From positions 30,229 through 94,228 of the forward strand of contig JAFMHK010000011.1 of NCBI GenBank assembly GCA_017854585.1: a DNA stretch of 64,000 nucleotides. The letters are read 5' to 3'. The notes under the pieces were generated by a model that was given only the letters and a program-made list of their open reading frames with translations, ran no database searches and was not told the DNA's origin. This DNA comes from Paracoccaceae bacterium (lineage in GTDB: Bacteria > Pseudomonadota > Alphaproteobacteria > Rhodobacterales > Rhodobacteraceae). Positions 17,495 through 26,257 of the stretch are shown here, piece after piece (the first letter of the stretch is position 1; each line of letters starts with the position of its first letter). The position numbers were made by a program, and so were the translations under genes.

Positions 17495-18670
17495 TCATCC
17501 GCCGTTCCCGTTCCCGTTCCCGTTCCCGTTCCCGTTCCCGTTCCCATTGCCGTTTCCGCCGCCGTTCCTGTTCCCGCCGTTTCCGTTACCGTTGCCTTCA
17601 CCATCGTTGCGCCCACCATTGCCTTCGCTGTTGCCACCGCGGTTGTCGGCCCCTCGGCCGGAACCGTTGCCGGACCCATCCTGACCTGCACTTGCGCCGC
17701 CGCCGCGGCCTTCGCTTGGTCCGGTGGTCCCACTGCGCCCCGGAAAGTCGTCATCTGTCGGCTCGGGTGATGGCTGTTCCGGCGCTGGCGGTTGCGGTGT
17801 CTGAGGTTGCGGCGCTGGCGGTTGTGGTGTCTGCGGTTGCGGCGCTGGTGGTTGAGGTGCTTGCGGCGCGGGTGGTTGCGGTGCCTGCGGGTTTGGGGTC
17901 TGCGGTTGCGGCAGAGTCGGAGCCGGAACCGGAGCGGGCACTACCGGCGGTGGCGCCGAAGGGGCAAACTGCGGAGGGTTGCGGTCAGACCGAACTTGGA
18001 AATAGCGCCCGCACCCGTCTGTCGATGTTCTGAATTCTCGGCGCAGTTGGCCCTGTTCCGCAAAGAACGGAAAGTCGTCCGAAAGCGTGCCGGCCGCATC
18101 CGGCCCGGTAACGCCCCGTATCCCTTGAAGGCCGCCGGTCCGCGCGATTGCGCAAGAGCCCTCGACAATGGCGCAGCGGTTGCCGCTCCGACACATGCGC
18201 ACCGCCCCGTCGAACAGCGCAAGGGTTGTCTGGCCCCGACGAACCGCCAGATCGAATTCGGTCCCCCTGACACCCATCGTCGCCGTTGGCGTCGTAATGG
18301 CGTAGCTTTCCCTTGGGCTGTTACCTGTAATAAACCTGAAGCCCCCGGTCACGGCATTCACTGCGAACCGGCTGGCCACGTTGCCTGACGTCATCAACAC
18401 GTCGGTTATTTCCAACGTGGAATTCGGACCGACGACCATATTGGTGCCGTCATCAAAAGTTAACTGGACGACCCCGTCCGCAGATGTTGTGATTTCGGCC
18501 CCGTCGCTTATCCGCGCGCCGGTTTGCATCACAAACCGCTGTCCGTCATCGGAAAGCTCTGCGTAACCAGTGACTTGAACCGCAGTCGCGACCTCTTGGG
18601 CGGCCACCGAACATGCGCTCCAACTTACGCAAAAAGCGCAAATCAGAATTATCCGTATTTTGCCAATCAC
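17495..18670 (-). CDS. Secreted FecR-domain protein with Pro/Gln and Gly/Asn low-complexity tail
   Basis: 391 residues with a GTG start. A signal peptide (about 1-25) is followed by a FecR/LPS-transport-like beta domain (about 30-165; ADGVVQLTFDDGTNMVVGPNSTLEI is the hallmark region, followed by GVRGTEFDL). A linker leads to a Pro/Gln/Ala repeat region (about 235-295, unit PQPPAPQ) and a C-terminal Gly/Asn-rich tail of repeated NG dipeptides. It is not the sigma-factor-linked FecR, since no sigma factor or TonB receptor is nearby. It precedes the CHASE2 cyclase on the same strand, so it is a candidate periplasmic or surface ligand-presenting partner. The tail could span or bind cell wall or polysaccharide (inference). 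Confidence 0.8.
   Translation of the reverse strand: MIGKIRIILICAFCVSWSACSVAAQEVATAVQVTGYAELSDDGQRFVMQTGARISDGAEITTSADGVVQLTFDDGTNMVVGPNSTLEITDVLMTSGNVASRFAVNAVTGGFRFITGNSPRESYAITTPTATMGVRGTEFDLAVRRGQTTLALFDGAVRMCRSGNRCAIVEGSCAIARTGGLQGIRGVTGPDAAGTLSDDFPFFAEQGQLRREFRTSTDGCGRYFQVRSDRNPPQFAPSAPPPVVPAPVPAPTLPQPQTPNPQAPQPPAPQAPQPPAPQPQTPQPPAPQPQTPQPPAPEQPSPEPTDDDFPGRSGTTGPSEGRGGGASAGQDGSGNGSGRGADNRGGNSEGNGGRNDGEGNGNGNGGNRNGGGNGNGNGNGNGNGNGNGNGG
17504..17545. repeat. Seven perfect hexanucleotide repeats in the fecR-like gene
   Basis: Seven uninterrupted copies of GTTCCC (plus strand) encode the Asn-Gly tail at the extreme 3' end of the FecR-like gene, with degenerate copies further right. Because the unit is six bases, slippage would change tail length by whole Asn-Gly pairs without a frameshift. 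Confidence 0.9.
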
Positions 18671-18825
18671 CGCTCAACCCCCCAGGGTTTAAAACGCCGA
18701 TTATTAGCCGTGCATTTTTAAAAAGTTCTCAGCAAATGCAAACCATGCCAACATCACGCCGCGTAATAACCTTACTAGCGCCATATTTCCGTCACGTGTC
18801 AAGATTCTCCGGATGGAACAGAGTG

Positions 18826-18854
18826 TTGTCGCGTTTTTGAATTAGAGGTATTTA
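18826..18854 (+). promoter_or_regulatory. Candidate promoter for the MBL-fold gene
   Basis: TTGTCG and TATTTA are separated by 17 bases in an AT-rich stretch between the divergent FecR-like and metallo-hydrolase genes. Spacing fits a sigma-70-type promoter; the match to consensus is moderate. Confidence 0.35.
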
Positions 18855-18930
18855 AAAGTGCCCAAAAAAGTGACAGATGTCGAAAAAAGTACATGATAAA
18901 AGGGTCAAGGCCACGTTGAAGGGATCTGAA

Positions 18931-19824
18931 ATGAAGGCGTCGGAAGCTGCGCAAAGGTTCGACGTCGTCTCGTGGGGCGCGCGGGGAACCCTTCCGTCGA
19001 CCGGCGAAGACTTCAACCTGCACGGCGGTGCCACATGCTGCGTGGAGCTGCGCCTTGACGACCGGATCGTGGTGCTCGACGCAGGCAGTGGGATCGTCGA
19101 TCTGGGTCAGAACCTCGTCCGGCGGGACCCGTGCTCTGTTGATCTCCTTATTTCTCACGCGCACCTTGATCATGTGATTGGACTGCCGTTTTTCGAACCG
19201 CTTTTCCGGCCAGACTGGCAAGTGACGCTCTGGTTTGCCGGCGTCGAGGGGGCGCCGGATTCGCAAGCGCTTCTTGATACGTTCATCAGGCCCCCAACCC
19301 TGCCGTTCACAAGCGCTGAGTTCACGTGCCAACTTGCGTTGCGCCAAATTCCCCGCAACGGCCAGGTGGAGATCGACGCACCATTCCAAATCTCGACCGC
19401 GCCGCTTAACCATCCGGGCGGCAACACCGGGTTGCGTATCGATCACGGTGGCCGATCCTTCGCCTATTGCAGCGACTATGAACCGGATGACGGGCCAAGT
19501 GACGCAACGCTGCGCACATTCATTGCGGGTGCCGACCTCGCCTTCCTCGACAGCACATACACCCCCGATGAACGTCCGGCGTATCGGGGCTTCGGTCATG
19601 CCGACTGGTTGACAAGCTGCAACATCGCAAGAAGCGCCGGGGTTGGCTCACTTGGCCTTTTTCACCACGCCCCGCAGCGGCAAGATGCCGAACTTCTGGC
19701 AATCGCCAAGGCGGCAGGCGCAACCATGCCCAGCCATGCCGTGCGGCAAGGTGATTGCGTCGACTTGCTGACGGGGGGCTGGCCATCGGGCCGGGAACGC
19801 CTCCGGAAGGCGCAAGACGGTTAG
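18931..19824 (+). CDS. MBL-fold metallohydrolase, candidate cyclic-nucleotide phosphodiesterase
   Basis: 297 residues. The metallo-beta-lactamase metal motif HAHLDH (86-91) is followed by GLPFF, the arrangement of the class II phosphodiesterase-like 'HxHxDH-x-x-GxPFF' group. Later ligands are His in NHPGGN, Asp in YCSDYE and His in GLFHHAPQ. This group often sits next to class III cyclases. No signal peptide is seen, so it is cytoplasmic. ATG 18931 (after AAGGGA) is preferred to an ATG 18 codons earlier. It is divergent from the FecR-cyclase operon and 128 bases before a membrane cNMP-binding gene. Degradation of the cyclic nucleotide is inferred from family and context. Confidence 0.75.
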   Translation: MKASEAAQRFDVVSWGARGTLPSTGEDFNLHGGATCCVELRLDDRIVVLDAGSGIVDLGQNLVRRDPCSVDLLISHAHLDHVIGLPFFEPLFRPDWQVTLWFAGVEGAPDSQALLDTFIRPPTLPFTSAEFTCQLALRQIPRNGQVEIDAPFQISTAPLNHPGGNTGLRIDHGGRSFAYCSDYEPDDGPSDATLRTFIAGADLAFLDSTYTPDERPAYRGFGHADWLTSCNIARSAGVGSLGLFHHAPQRQDAELLAIAKAAGATMPSHAVRQGDCVDLLTGGWPSGRERLRKAQDG

Positions 19825-19952
19825 CCATATCGTGCCCCGAGGGTCTTTGCGTGCGCCGCATACGACCCCGACAGATGTCCTTGCGGCGGGTGTCCTTGTT
19901 GCTCAGATCTGATTTTCGTGAGACTGCTGCCCCGGTAATTGTGACAGGAAGA

Positions 19953-20684
19953 ATGATGCAAGACGCGTTTCTAAGCTTGTTCACACAAAGAACCATCCAC
20001 GAATTGGCCGGGATCGTGGGTGTCGGCTTTTACGTCACCTCCTACCTCCTTCTGCAGACCGGGTATTTGCGCGGCGTCAGTTATTCCTATGCGACGATGA
20101 ACCTGATCGGCGCGTTTCTCATGCTCTATAGCCTGACGGTAAGTTTCAACCTTCCGTCGGTCATGATCGAAATCATTTGGATTATCATCAGCACGTACGG
20201 AATTATCAGAATTTACGTGATCAACAGCGCTATTCGGTTCAACGAGGAAGAGTTGCAGATGATCGCTCGCGCTCTGCCCGAAATGCCGAAACCCCTGTCG
20301 AAACAGCTTCTGAAACGCGGCGTATGGCACGACGTGGCACCCGGCGCGCACCTCACCCGTGAAGGTGAGGCTGTGAAGGACTTGAACTTCCTTCTGACAG
20401 GTCAGGCCAAGGTGTTTCTTGCACAGCGCTGCATCGCGACGATCAGTGGCGGATTGATCGGCGAGATGAACGTGATGCGCGGCGGCGCGGCGTCGGCAAC
20501 CGTCACGGTTACGCAGCCAAGCAGGGTTTTCACGATTTCGGGGAAGGAACTGCAAAAGATGGCTGCGGCAGATACCGATTTCCGCGCGTATCTGGAACTG
20601 CACCTTTCCGAATCCACGCGCAGCAAATTGATTGAAGCAAACAAAAACACCCAGAACCACGCTTTGGCTGTCGCACCCTACTGA
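19953..20684 (+). CDS. Second membrane protein with cyclic-nucleotide-binding domain
   Basis: 243 residues, paralogous in layout to the gene at 14549. Three hydrophobic helices lie in the first ~90 residues (IVGVGFYVTSYLLLQTGYL, MNLIGAFLMLYSLTVSF and MIEIIWIIISTYGIIRIYVI), again like the CBU_0592-type membrane domain. A cNMP-binding roll spans about 120-215 (WHDVAPGAHLTREGEAV, then ISGGLIGEMNVMRGGAASATVT). No DNA-binding region is present. CAGGAA lies just before the tandem ATGs at 19953 and 19956, either of which may be used. It is probably co-transcribed with the MBL-fold gene. Two such receptors around one cyclase suggest a membrane-level output. Confidence 0.75.
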   Translation: MMQDAFLSLFTQRTIHELAGIVGVGFYVTSYLLLQTGYLRGVSYSYATMNLIGAFLMLYSLTVSFNLPSVMIEIIWIIISTYGIIRIYVINSAIRFNEEELQMIARALPEMPKPLSKQLLKRGVWHDVAPGAHLTREGEAVKDLNFLLTGQAKVFLAQRCIATISGGLIGEMNVMRGGAASATVTVTQPSRVFTISGKELQKMAAADTDFRAYLELHLSESTRSKLIEANKNTQNHALAVAPY

Positions 20685-21101
20685 AACCCGCCTGCCATCT
20701 TTACGGGTCCCCCTCAAAGGGCGCGGTCCATGCCCGCTCTGTCAGGTCGGCGACACCTCAACTTACTTCTCCCTGTGGGCGCCAAGATCCCTGTTCATGC
20801 CCCCCGCGTCGCGTAGGCGCAGAACGCCGAACCGCTTGCGCAGGCCTTGATCGCCCCACGGTGTGCCTCGGTGCTCCGGGGGTGCGCACTGGCCGTGAAC
20901 AGGCGGGTGCGGAACGTGAATTGAATAGCAAGCGCGGTAATGCGATTCGCGTTCATGCGGATCGAATGTGTAGCGTGTTTTCAGGGAGAGCGTTGTTTTG
21001 CTGCATGCCAAGGCATAAAGCGACAGGTATCTTGGGGGGATACAAGAAGTGCGGACTTGCGATGAAACCGGATGTGACGTGCGTCGTCTGCCACGATTCG
21101 A
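20685..21101. other. Intergenic region with no recognised gene
   Basis: About 415 bases between the cNMP-binding gene and tctA. Only shadow ORFs are present; it probably holds the promoter of the tct operon. No convincing operator, RNA gene or terminator was identified. Confidence 0.45.
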
Positions 21102-22622
21102 ATGGCGGATATCGCGGTGATTGATGCCCTTCAGATTTCCCTGTCGGCGCTCGTCGGATCTGGCGGTGCGTTCTATCTTTTGCTCGGCACCATCGTGGGC
21201 CTTGTGTTCGGTATTATTCCCGGGCTCGGCGGTCCGACGGCGCTGGCTCTGTTGATCCCGCTGACCTTCGGGTTGGATACGACGGCGGCGATGTTCTTGG
21301 CGGGCGGGATCATGGGTGCCATTCCCTTCGGTGGCTCTGTCACGGCGATCCTTCTGAATACACCCGGCACAGCTCCCAATGCGGCCACCGTCTTTGACGG
21401 CTATCCGATGACCTTGCAGGGACGGGCAGGGGAGGCGCTTGGCGCCGCCGCCGCCGCCTCATCATTGGGTGGGATCTTCGGCATTTTGATCCTGTTCGCG
21501 ACGCTGCCGCTTGCGCGCGAAATCATCTTGCTGTTCTCGCCACCGGAATTCTTCATGCTCGCGGTTCTGGGGCTTTGCGCCATTGCGGTGTCATCGGACG
21601 GCAAGATGCTCAAGGGGCTGATCGCGGCCTGCTTCGGCCTGATGATCGCCTTTGTCGGCTATGACAATGTCGGCGGCGGCGTGCGGTTCGATTTTGGCTT
21701 CGATTACCTCTGGGACGGGATCCCGCTGATCCCGTCGCTTATCGGGCTGTTCGCGATTGCCCAGATCGTGTCCCTGTTTCTGGCTGGCGGCTCGATCACC
21801 GATAACCCATCCGCGGTGCGCGTCAGCCGGGTCGGAGATGGGGTTCTTGCGGTGTTCCGGAACTGGGGAACCTTGCTGCGCGGGTCGGCAATCGGGGCGC
21901 TGGTGGGCGCGGTGCCGGGCGTCGGCGGAACGGTTGCGGCCTTCTTGTCCTATTCCGTGACGGTCCAGACCTCGAAAGAGCCTGAGACCTTCGGCAAGGG
22001 CAACGTATTGGGTGTGATCGCGCCCGAGGCGTCAAACAACGCCCGCGAGGGCGGATCCTTGATCCCGACGTTGGCATTCGGCATCCCCGGCAGCGCCGAA
22101 ATGGCGGTTTTCCTTGGCCTTCTGGTGCTGCATGGCCTGCAGCCCGGGCCCAGTTTGCTGCTGAACCACATGGACGTCATCACGTCGTTGATGCTGTCGA
22201 TTGCCATCGCATCGGTGCTGGCCTCGGTCTTGTGCCTGATGGTGGCCAGAAAGCTGGCCCTGATCACCCTGATCGACGTCAACTTCCTTGTGCCGATCAT
22301 ATTGGCGGTGTCTCTGGTTGGTGCCTATGCGCTGAAATCAAGCATGTATGACGTCATCGTGGCGGTTGTGTTCGGCGCGGTGGGCTACCTGATGATCCGC
22401 TTCGATTACCCGCGTCTGCCACTGGTGATCGCGCTGTTCCTCGGTGAAATCCTCGAGGTGAGTTATCGGCAAAGCATGATGATCGCGCGGGGCGACTGGA
22501 CCGTCTTTTTCACCCGCCCGCTGTCACTCGGTCTGTTCGTGCTGATCGTGCTCAGCCTCAGTGTCCCCTTCATCCGTTACCTGCTGCGCCGTCGCGCGGC
22601 CAAAAGGGCCGTTGCGCCATGA
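21102..22622 (+). CDS. Tripartite tricarboxylate transporter, large membrane subunit (TctA)
   Basis: 506-residue integral membrane protein of the TTT family with about 12 helices. Hallmark segments are IIPGLGGPTALALLIPLTFG near the N-terminus, GGIMGAIPFGGSVTAILLNTPGTAPN, and GVIAPEASNNAREGGSLIPTLAFGIPGSAEMA in the middle. It imports a carboxylate captured by the TctC-like receptor using an ion gradient. The tctA-tctB-tctC order and the ATGA overlap with tctB show one operon. Neighbouring catabolic genes suggest an aromatic-derived di- or tricarboxylate as substrate. Confidence 0.9.
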   Translation: MADIAVIDALQISLSALVGSGGAFYLLLGTIVGLVFGIIPGLGGPTALALLIPLTFGLDTTAAMFLAGGIMGAIPFGGSVTAILLNTPGTAPNAATVFDGYPMTLQGRAGEALGAAAAASSLGGIFGILILFATLPLAREIILLFSPPEFFMLAVLGLCAIAVSSDGKMLKGLIAACFGLMIAFVGYDNVGGGVRFDFGFDYLWDGIPLIPSLIGLFAIAQIVSLFLAGGSITDNPSAVRVSRVGDGVLAVFRNWGTLLRGSAIGALVGAVPGVGGTVAAFLSYSVTVQTSKEPETFGKGNVLGVIAPEASNNAREGGSLIPTLAFGIPGSAEMAVFLGLLVLHGLQPGPSLLLNHMDVITSLMLSIAIASVLASVLCLMVARKLALITLIDVNFLVPIILAVSLVGAYALKSSMYDVIVAVVFGAVGYLMIRFDYPRLPLVIALFLGEILEVSYRQSMMIARGDWTVFFTRPLSLGLFVLIVLSLSVPFIRYLLRRRAAKRAVAP

Positions 22623-23128
22623 CCGAACGCCGAAAATTCGCGGATGCTGTGCCGTCGCTTGTCCTGCTTGTCGTCGCGGTGTTCTACTGCGTGGCGTCCT
22701 TCCAATATTCCCCGTCCGCAAGGGCGATGCCGCTTGGCGTTGCAACGCTGGCGCTGGTGCTGGTTCTTGTTGACCTGATCTCGCTGGGCGAGGGGCGGAT
22801 CAGCCGCATCATCCGCCGCATCTTCCAAGGCAGCGGCGCACCTGCGCCGGTGCCGGGGTTGGACGGGCAGGCGGGGCAGCGCTTTCCGCCCGCCCGAGAA
22901 CTGGCCGCGTTCGGCTGGATCATCGCATTCCTGCTGCTGGCGATTGCCCTTGGCTTTTACATCGCCATCCCGATCTACGTGACCGCCTATCTGCGGTTCT
23001 ACGGTGGCAAATCCGTGCTTGTCGCAGCGGCCACAGGCCTTGGTCTGGTCGCGGCGCTCTACGGAATGTTCGAGCTGTTGCTGGGATACGAGGTCTTCGA
23101 AGGTCTTGTTTTCGGGGACATCATGTAG
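22619..23128 (+). CDS. Tripartite tricarboxylate transporter, small membrane subunit (TctB)
   Basis: 169 residues with four hydrophobic helices (SLVLLVVAVFYCVASF, PLGVATLALVLVLVDLI, LAAFGWIIAFLLLAIALGFY and AATGLGLVAALYGMF), the size and topology of TctB. The start overlaps the tctA stop as ATGA, and the receptor gene follows after 45 bases. Confidence 0.85.
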   Translation: MTERRKFADAVPSLVLLVVAVFYCVASFQYSPSARAMPLGVATLALVLVLVDLISLGEGRISRIIRRIFQGSGAPAPVPGLDGQAGQRFPPARELAAFGWIIAFLLLAIALGFYIAIPIYVTAYLRFYGGKSVLVAAATGLGLVAALYGMFELLLGYEVFEGLVFGDIM

Positions 23129-23173
23129 CCGGCCCAAGACCGGATAATTTTCAATTCAAACGGAGGAGAAGAC

Positions 23174-24130
23174 ATGGCGAGACTACCAGGGATTGCGACA
23201 CTGGTCGCAGCAGGGGCGCTGGCATTGATGCCGGGGGCGAGCCTTGCACAGAGTTGGCCGGACGGGGATATCGATCTGATCATTCCCTCAGGGCCCGGCG
23301 GCGGCTTTGACGTCTATGGCCGGGTGCTGGCGCGGGCGATGGAGGAAACCCTCGACGTCAACGTGCTGCCGCAGAACGTATCGGGCGGTGGCGGGATGCG
23401 CGGCGCAACCGTTGCCTATCAGGCCGAGCCCGACGGCCAGACATTCGCCGTTTTCAACGTGCCGGGCATCATCGAGCCGGTCATCACCGGGGAAGACGTA
23501 TCCTATGACATCGGTCAGATCGACTGGCTCGGGGCGATGGCGTTCAACCAGTATATCGTGATGGTCGCGGCAGATTCGCCCTACAACACGATCGATGATC
23601 TGCGCGCGGCGGGCGAAACCATATCCTTTACCGCCTATGGATCGTCCGGTATCGCCGCGAACCGCATCTTGTGCGCGGAACTGGAACTCGATTGCCAGAT
23701 CATCACCGGCTACCCCAGCAACAACGAGGCCTTGCTTGGCGTCGTGCGGGGAGATGCTGCGGCATCGGTGCCGCCGATCTCGACTGCGGCGGCGTTCAAC
23801 ACGGGCGGCGACCTCAAGGCGATCATGGTGATGACAAGCGGGCCAACCGCCTTGTTTCCCGATACGCCGACCGCGTCTGATGCCGGATATCCCGCGGTGG
23901 CAAGCCTTGGCCTGATCCGGGCTTTCGGCCTTCCGCCGGGCGTGCCTGCTGAAACCCGCGCCGCGTTCCAGCAGGTGTTCGACACCGCGCTTGCAGCCGA
24001 GTCAGTCACCGCTTGGGTGGCCGAAACCGGCAACGCCTACGATCCGATGTCGGGGGAAGAGCTTTCGGCTCTGATCGCGTCCCAAACCGAACTCCTGACC
24101 AGATATCGGGACGTCCTTGCCGCAGAATAA
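23174..24130 (+). CDS. Tripartite tricarboxylate transporter receptor (TctC/Bug family)
   Basis: Periplasmic binding protein of 318 residues with a signal peptide (about 1-25, ending SLAQS). The mature part starts with the Bug-family phrase IDLIIPSGPGGGFDVYGRVLAR; the Gly-rich loop and Asp contact a carboxylate of the ligand in this family. GGAGGAGA precedes the ATG. A long perfect hairpin follows the stop codon and probably stabilises this mRNA segment relative to downstream tauE. Confidence 0.9.
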   Translation: MARLPGIATLVAAGALALMPGASLAQSWPDGDIDLIIPSGPGGGFDVYGRVLARAMEETLDVNVLPQNVSGGGGMRGATVAYQAEPDGQTFAVFNVPGIIEPVITGEDVSYDIGQIDWLGAMAFNQYIVMVAADSPYNTIDDLRAAGETISFTAYGSSGIAANRILCAELELDCQIITGYPSNNEALLGVVRGDAAASVPPISTAAAFNTGGDLKAIMVMTSGPTALFPDTPTASDAGYPAVASLGLIRAFGLPPGVPAETRAAFQQVFDTALAAESVTAWVAETGNAYDPMSGEELSALIASQTELLTRYRDVLAAE

Positions 24131-24152
24131 TTTTTCATTCGGCATGAAACCC

Positions 24153-24183
24153 GACACGGCAGGTCCATCTGACCTGCCGTGTC
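24153..24183. promoter_or_regulatory. Strong intercistronic hairpin after tctC
   Basis: A perfect 13-bp stem with a 5-nt loop (GACACGGCAGGTC / GACCTGCCGTGTC). No T-run follows, so it is a candidate 3' stabiliser or attenuator. The right arm ends eight bases before ATG 24191 of the permease gene and could also mask its translation start. Confidence 0.65.
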
Positions 24184-24190
24184 GACGGCC

Positions 24191-24976
24191 ATGATGGACC
24201 TGTTCGGCCTGCCAATCTTCGCCGGTGTTTCGGCTTGGCAATGGGTGGCTCTGGCACTTGCCTATGCGCTTGCCTTTGTCATCAAGGGGGTGTTTGGATA
24301 CGGCGCCGTGCCGCCGATGGTGCTGATGGGGTCGCTGATCATGCCGCCGCATCACGCGGTCTTGCTGGCGGCCATCGTCAACCTCGCCTCGCAATCCCTG
24401 CTTGTGCCCGACGCGATCCGACACGGAAACCGTGCCATTTTCGGGCGCATGATCTTGTTCATCATGCCTGCGGCCGTTGCGGGAACCCTGCTTTTCCAAG
24501 TGCTGTCACCGGGCAGCCTGCAATTGGTGGTCGGTGTTCTCTTGCTCAGCGTCCTGCTGATCGAGAACTCGACCCTGCGCGCACGGATCGTACCTGTCGC
24601 GCGGGCCAGACGTGGATTGTTCTCGACCGTTGCCGCCCTGATCGCGGGGCTTATTGCCGGCGTTGTCGGGGCCGGAGCGATGGTTTTCCTCTCCGTCTAT
24701 CTGCGCACCCTCCTGCCGGAAAAAACGGAATTCAGGGGGACGGTTATCTTGATCGTCACCTCGATCCTCGCATGGCGTGCGATCTTGCTGATCAGTCTTG
24801 GCCTGATCACATGGACATTGGTCGCCGAAGCGCTGACCCTTATCCCGGTTGCGGCGGCGGCGCTGACGCTAGGCAAGTGGTTAAGCGATAAGCTGTCGAA
24901 TGACGGCTTCTTCACCATCTATCGCTGGTTCATGATCAGTGCAGCGCTTCTTCTCATCGTGCGCGGCTTGCTCTAG
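24191..24976 (+). CDS. TauE/SafE-family membrane permease
   Basis: 261-residue membrane protein with about eight helices and the two-fold TauE/SafE layout (N-terminal IKGVFGYGAVPPMVLMG, repeated in the second half as IAGVVGAGAMVFLSVYL). The family exports or imports sulfonates, sulfite and other small organic anions. It lies 60 bases after tctC and before a double-HTH LysR gene, and is probably in the same regulon. A GTG start four codons earlier lies inside the hairpin and is less likely. Substrate unknown. Confidence 0.75.
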   Translation: MMDLFGLPIFAGVSAWQWVALALAYALAFVIKGVFGYGAVPPMVLMGSLIMPPHHAVLLAAIVNLASQSLLVPDAIRHGNRAIFGRMILFIMPAAVAGTLLFQVLSPGSLQLVVGVLLLSVLLIENSTLRARIVPVARARRGLFSTVAALIAGLIAGVVGAGAMVFLSVYLRTLLPEKTEFRGTVILIVTSILAWRAILLISLGLITWTLVAEALTLIPVAAAALTLGKWLSDKLSNDGFFTIYRWFMISAALLLIVRGLL

Positions 24977-25006
24977 CGTCATCCGCAACCTGACAGGATC
25001 AAGCGC

Positions 25007-26257
25007 ATGTGCCCCAAGCAGACGGTCGATCCGGCGACGTTGAACCTCAGACATCTGTGGGCCTTCTGTCAGGTTGCCGAACACCGCAGCATCAATCGGG
25101 TGGCAGGCTGGATCAATCTTTCGCAGCCCGCGATCTCGCAAGGTATCTTTGCGTTGGAGCAGGCCTTCGACGCGACCCTGTTCAACCGCGACACGTCCGG
25201 CATGCATCCAACCCGCATGGGCGGCCTGCTTGCCGCGCGCGTCCGGCGCGGCTTCAAGGCGCTTGAAATGGCGCTTGCCCTCGGCGATGCCCAAGCCCCG
25301 AACTCCACGCCGCGCGGCGATGACCCGTCGGTCGTCTTGCGCACCAACCAGCTTTCCGTGCTTGTCGCGCTGATTGGCAATGGCGGCATCGCCGGGTGCG
25401 CGGGCACGCTGGGAATTTCCGAAAAATCGGTCGCGCGCAACTTGCGCAATCTCGAACTCCGGCTGGGGCGAAGCCTGCTGATCCGGGACGTGGGCTTGAT
25501 CCGGCTAACCAGCGCGGGCGAGGCGATCGCGCGCGCGGCGCGGATCTTCTTTCGCGAGATCGAACTGGCCTGCGAAGAAATGTCGGCCGAGGTCGGCATT
25601 TCCAACGGACGGCTCGTGATCGGGGGCTTGCCCTTGGTCCGATCCTATATCTTGCCCCGCGCGATGGTCGAAATCGCGACGCGCTTTCCGGATGTGGATG
25701 TTCAATTGGTCGAAGGATCGCACGAAATCTTGCTGGCGGGCGTCCGCGACGGTGAAATCGACATTCTTGTCGGCGCGCTGCGCGGACGGCTGCCCGCCGA
25801 AGATGTGCAGCAGATCCACCTGTTCGACGAACGGCTTTGCGTCGTCGCCAGAAGCGATCATCCGATCTTTCACAAACCGCACCGGGATCTGTCCGATACC
25901 ATGGCCTATTCATGGATCGCGCCCCGCACAGGGTCGCCTGCGCGCGAGGTGTTCGATGGCATGATGGCGCGGGCCGAACGCGCGCCGAACATCTTGCTGG
26001 AGGTCGCCTCCCACATCGCCGTCCGGTCCATCCTTGTCGAAAGCGATTGTCTGGCGCTGATATCGCGGCACCAGATCCGATACGAAGAATTGGGCGGGCA
26101 GCTTTCGGTGGTTTTGATCGACGCTGGCCAAGGCCCCCGCCACATCGGCGTGACGGTCCGCAAAGACTGGGATCCGACGCCGCTGCAACAGGCGTTCCTC
26201 GAAGCTCTGGACAGGGCGGCGCAGACGTCGCTCAGCCCCGAACTTTCAACGATCTAG
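25007..26257 (+). CDS. LysR-family regulator with two tandem HTH domains
   Basis: 416 residues, about 100 more than a standard LysR protein. The first winged helix-turn-helix is at about 13-72 (LRHLWAFCQVAEHRSINRVAGW, SQPAISQGIFALE) and a second, weaker one at about 105-165 (LSVLVALIGNGGIAGCAGTLGISEKSVARNLRNLE). A LysR substrate-binding domain starts near 195 (LVIGGLPLVRSYILP). The same layout occurs in the LysR gene at 32236, and both flank the oxalomesaconate catabolic genes. Its stop codon overlaps the convergent downstream stop within a shared CTAG. Confidence 0.8.
   Translation: MCPKQTVDPATLNLRHLWAFCQVAEHRSINRVAGWINLSQPAISQGIFALEQAFDATLFNRDTSGMHPTRMGGLLAARVRRGFKALEMALALGDAQAPNSTPRGDDPSVVLRTNQLSVLVALIGNGGIAGCAGTLGISEKSVARNLRNLELRLGRSLLIRDVGLIRLTSAGEAIARAARIFFREIELACEEMSAEVGISNGRLVIGGLPLVRSYILPRAMVEIATRFPDVDVQLVEGSHEILLAGVRDGEIDILVGALRGRLPAEDVQQIHLFDERLCVVARSDHPIFHKPHRDLSDTMAYSWIAPRTGSPAREVFDGMMARAERAPNILLEVASHIAVRSILVESDCLALISRHQIRYEELGGQLSVVLIDAGQGPRHIGVTVRKDWDPTPLQQAFLEALDRAAQTSLSPELSTI

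Noticed and set aside
17504..17700. Possible CRISPR-like repeat array
   Set aside because: The repeats are contiguous hexamers without spacers and encode an Asn-Gly tail in frame.
17392..17754. ORF on the minus strand with Thr-Gly repeats
   Set aside because: It is the alternative frame of the Asn-Gly and Pro-rich tail of the FecR-like gene; the repeats make several frames open.
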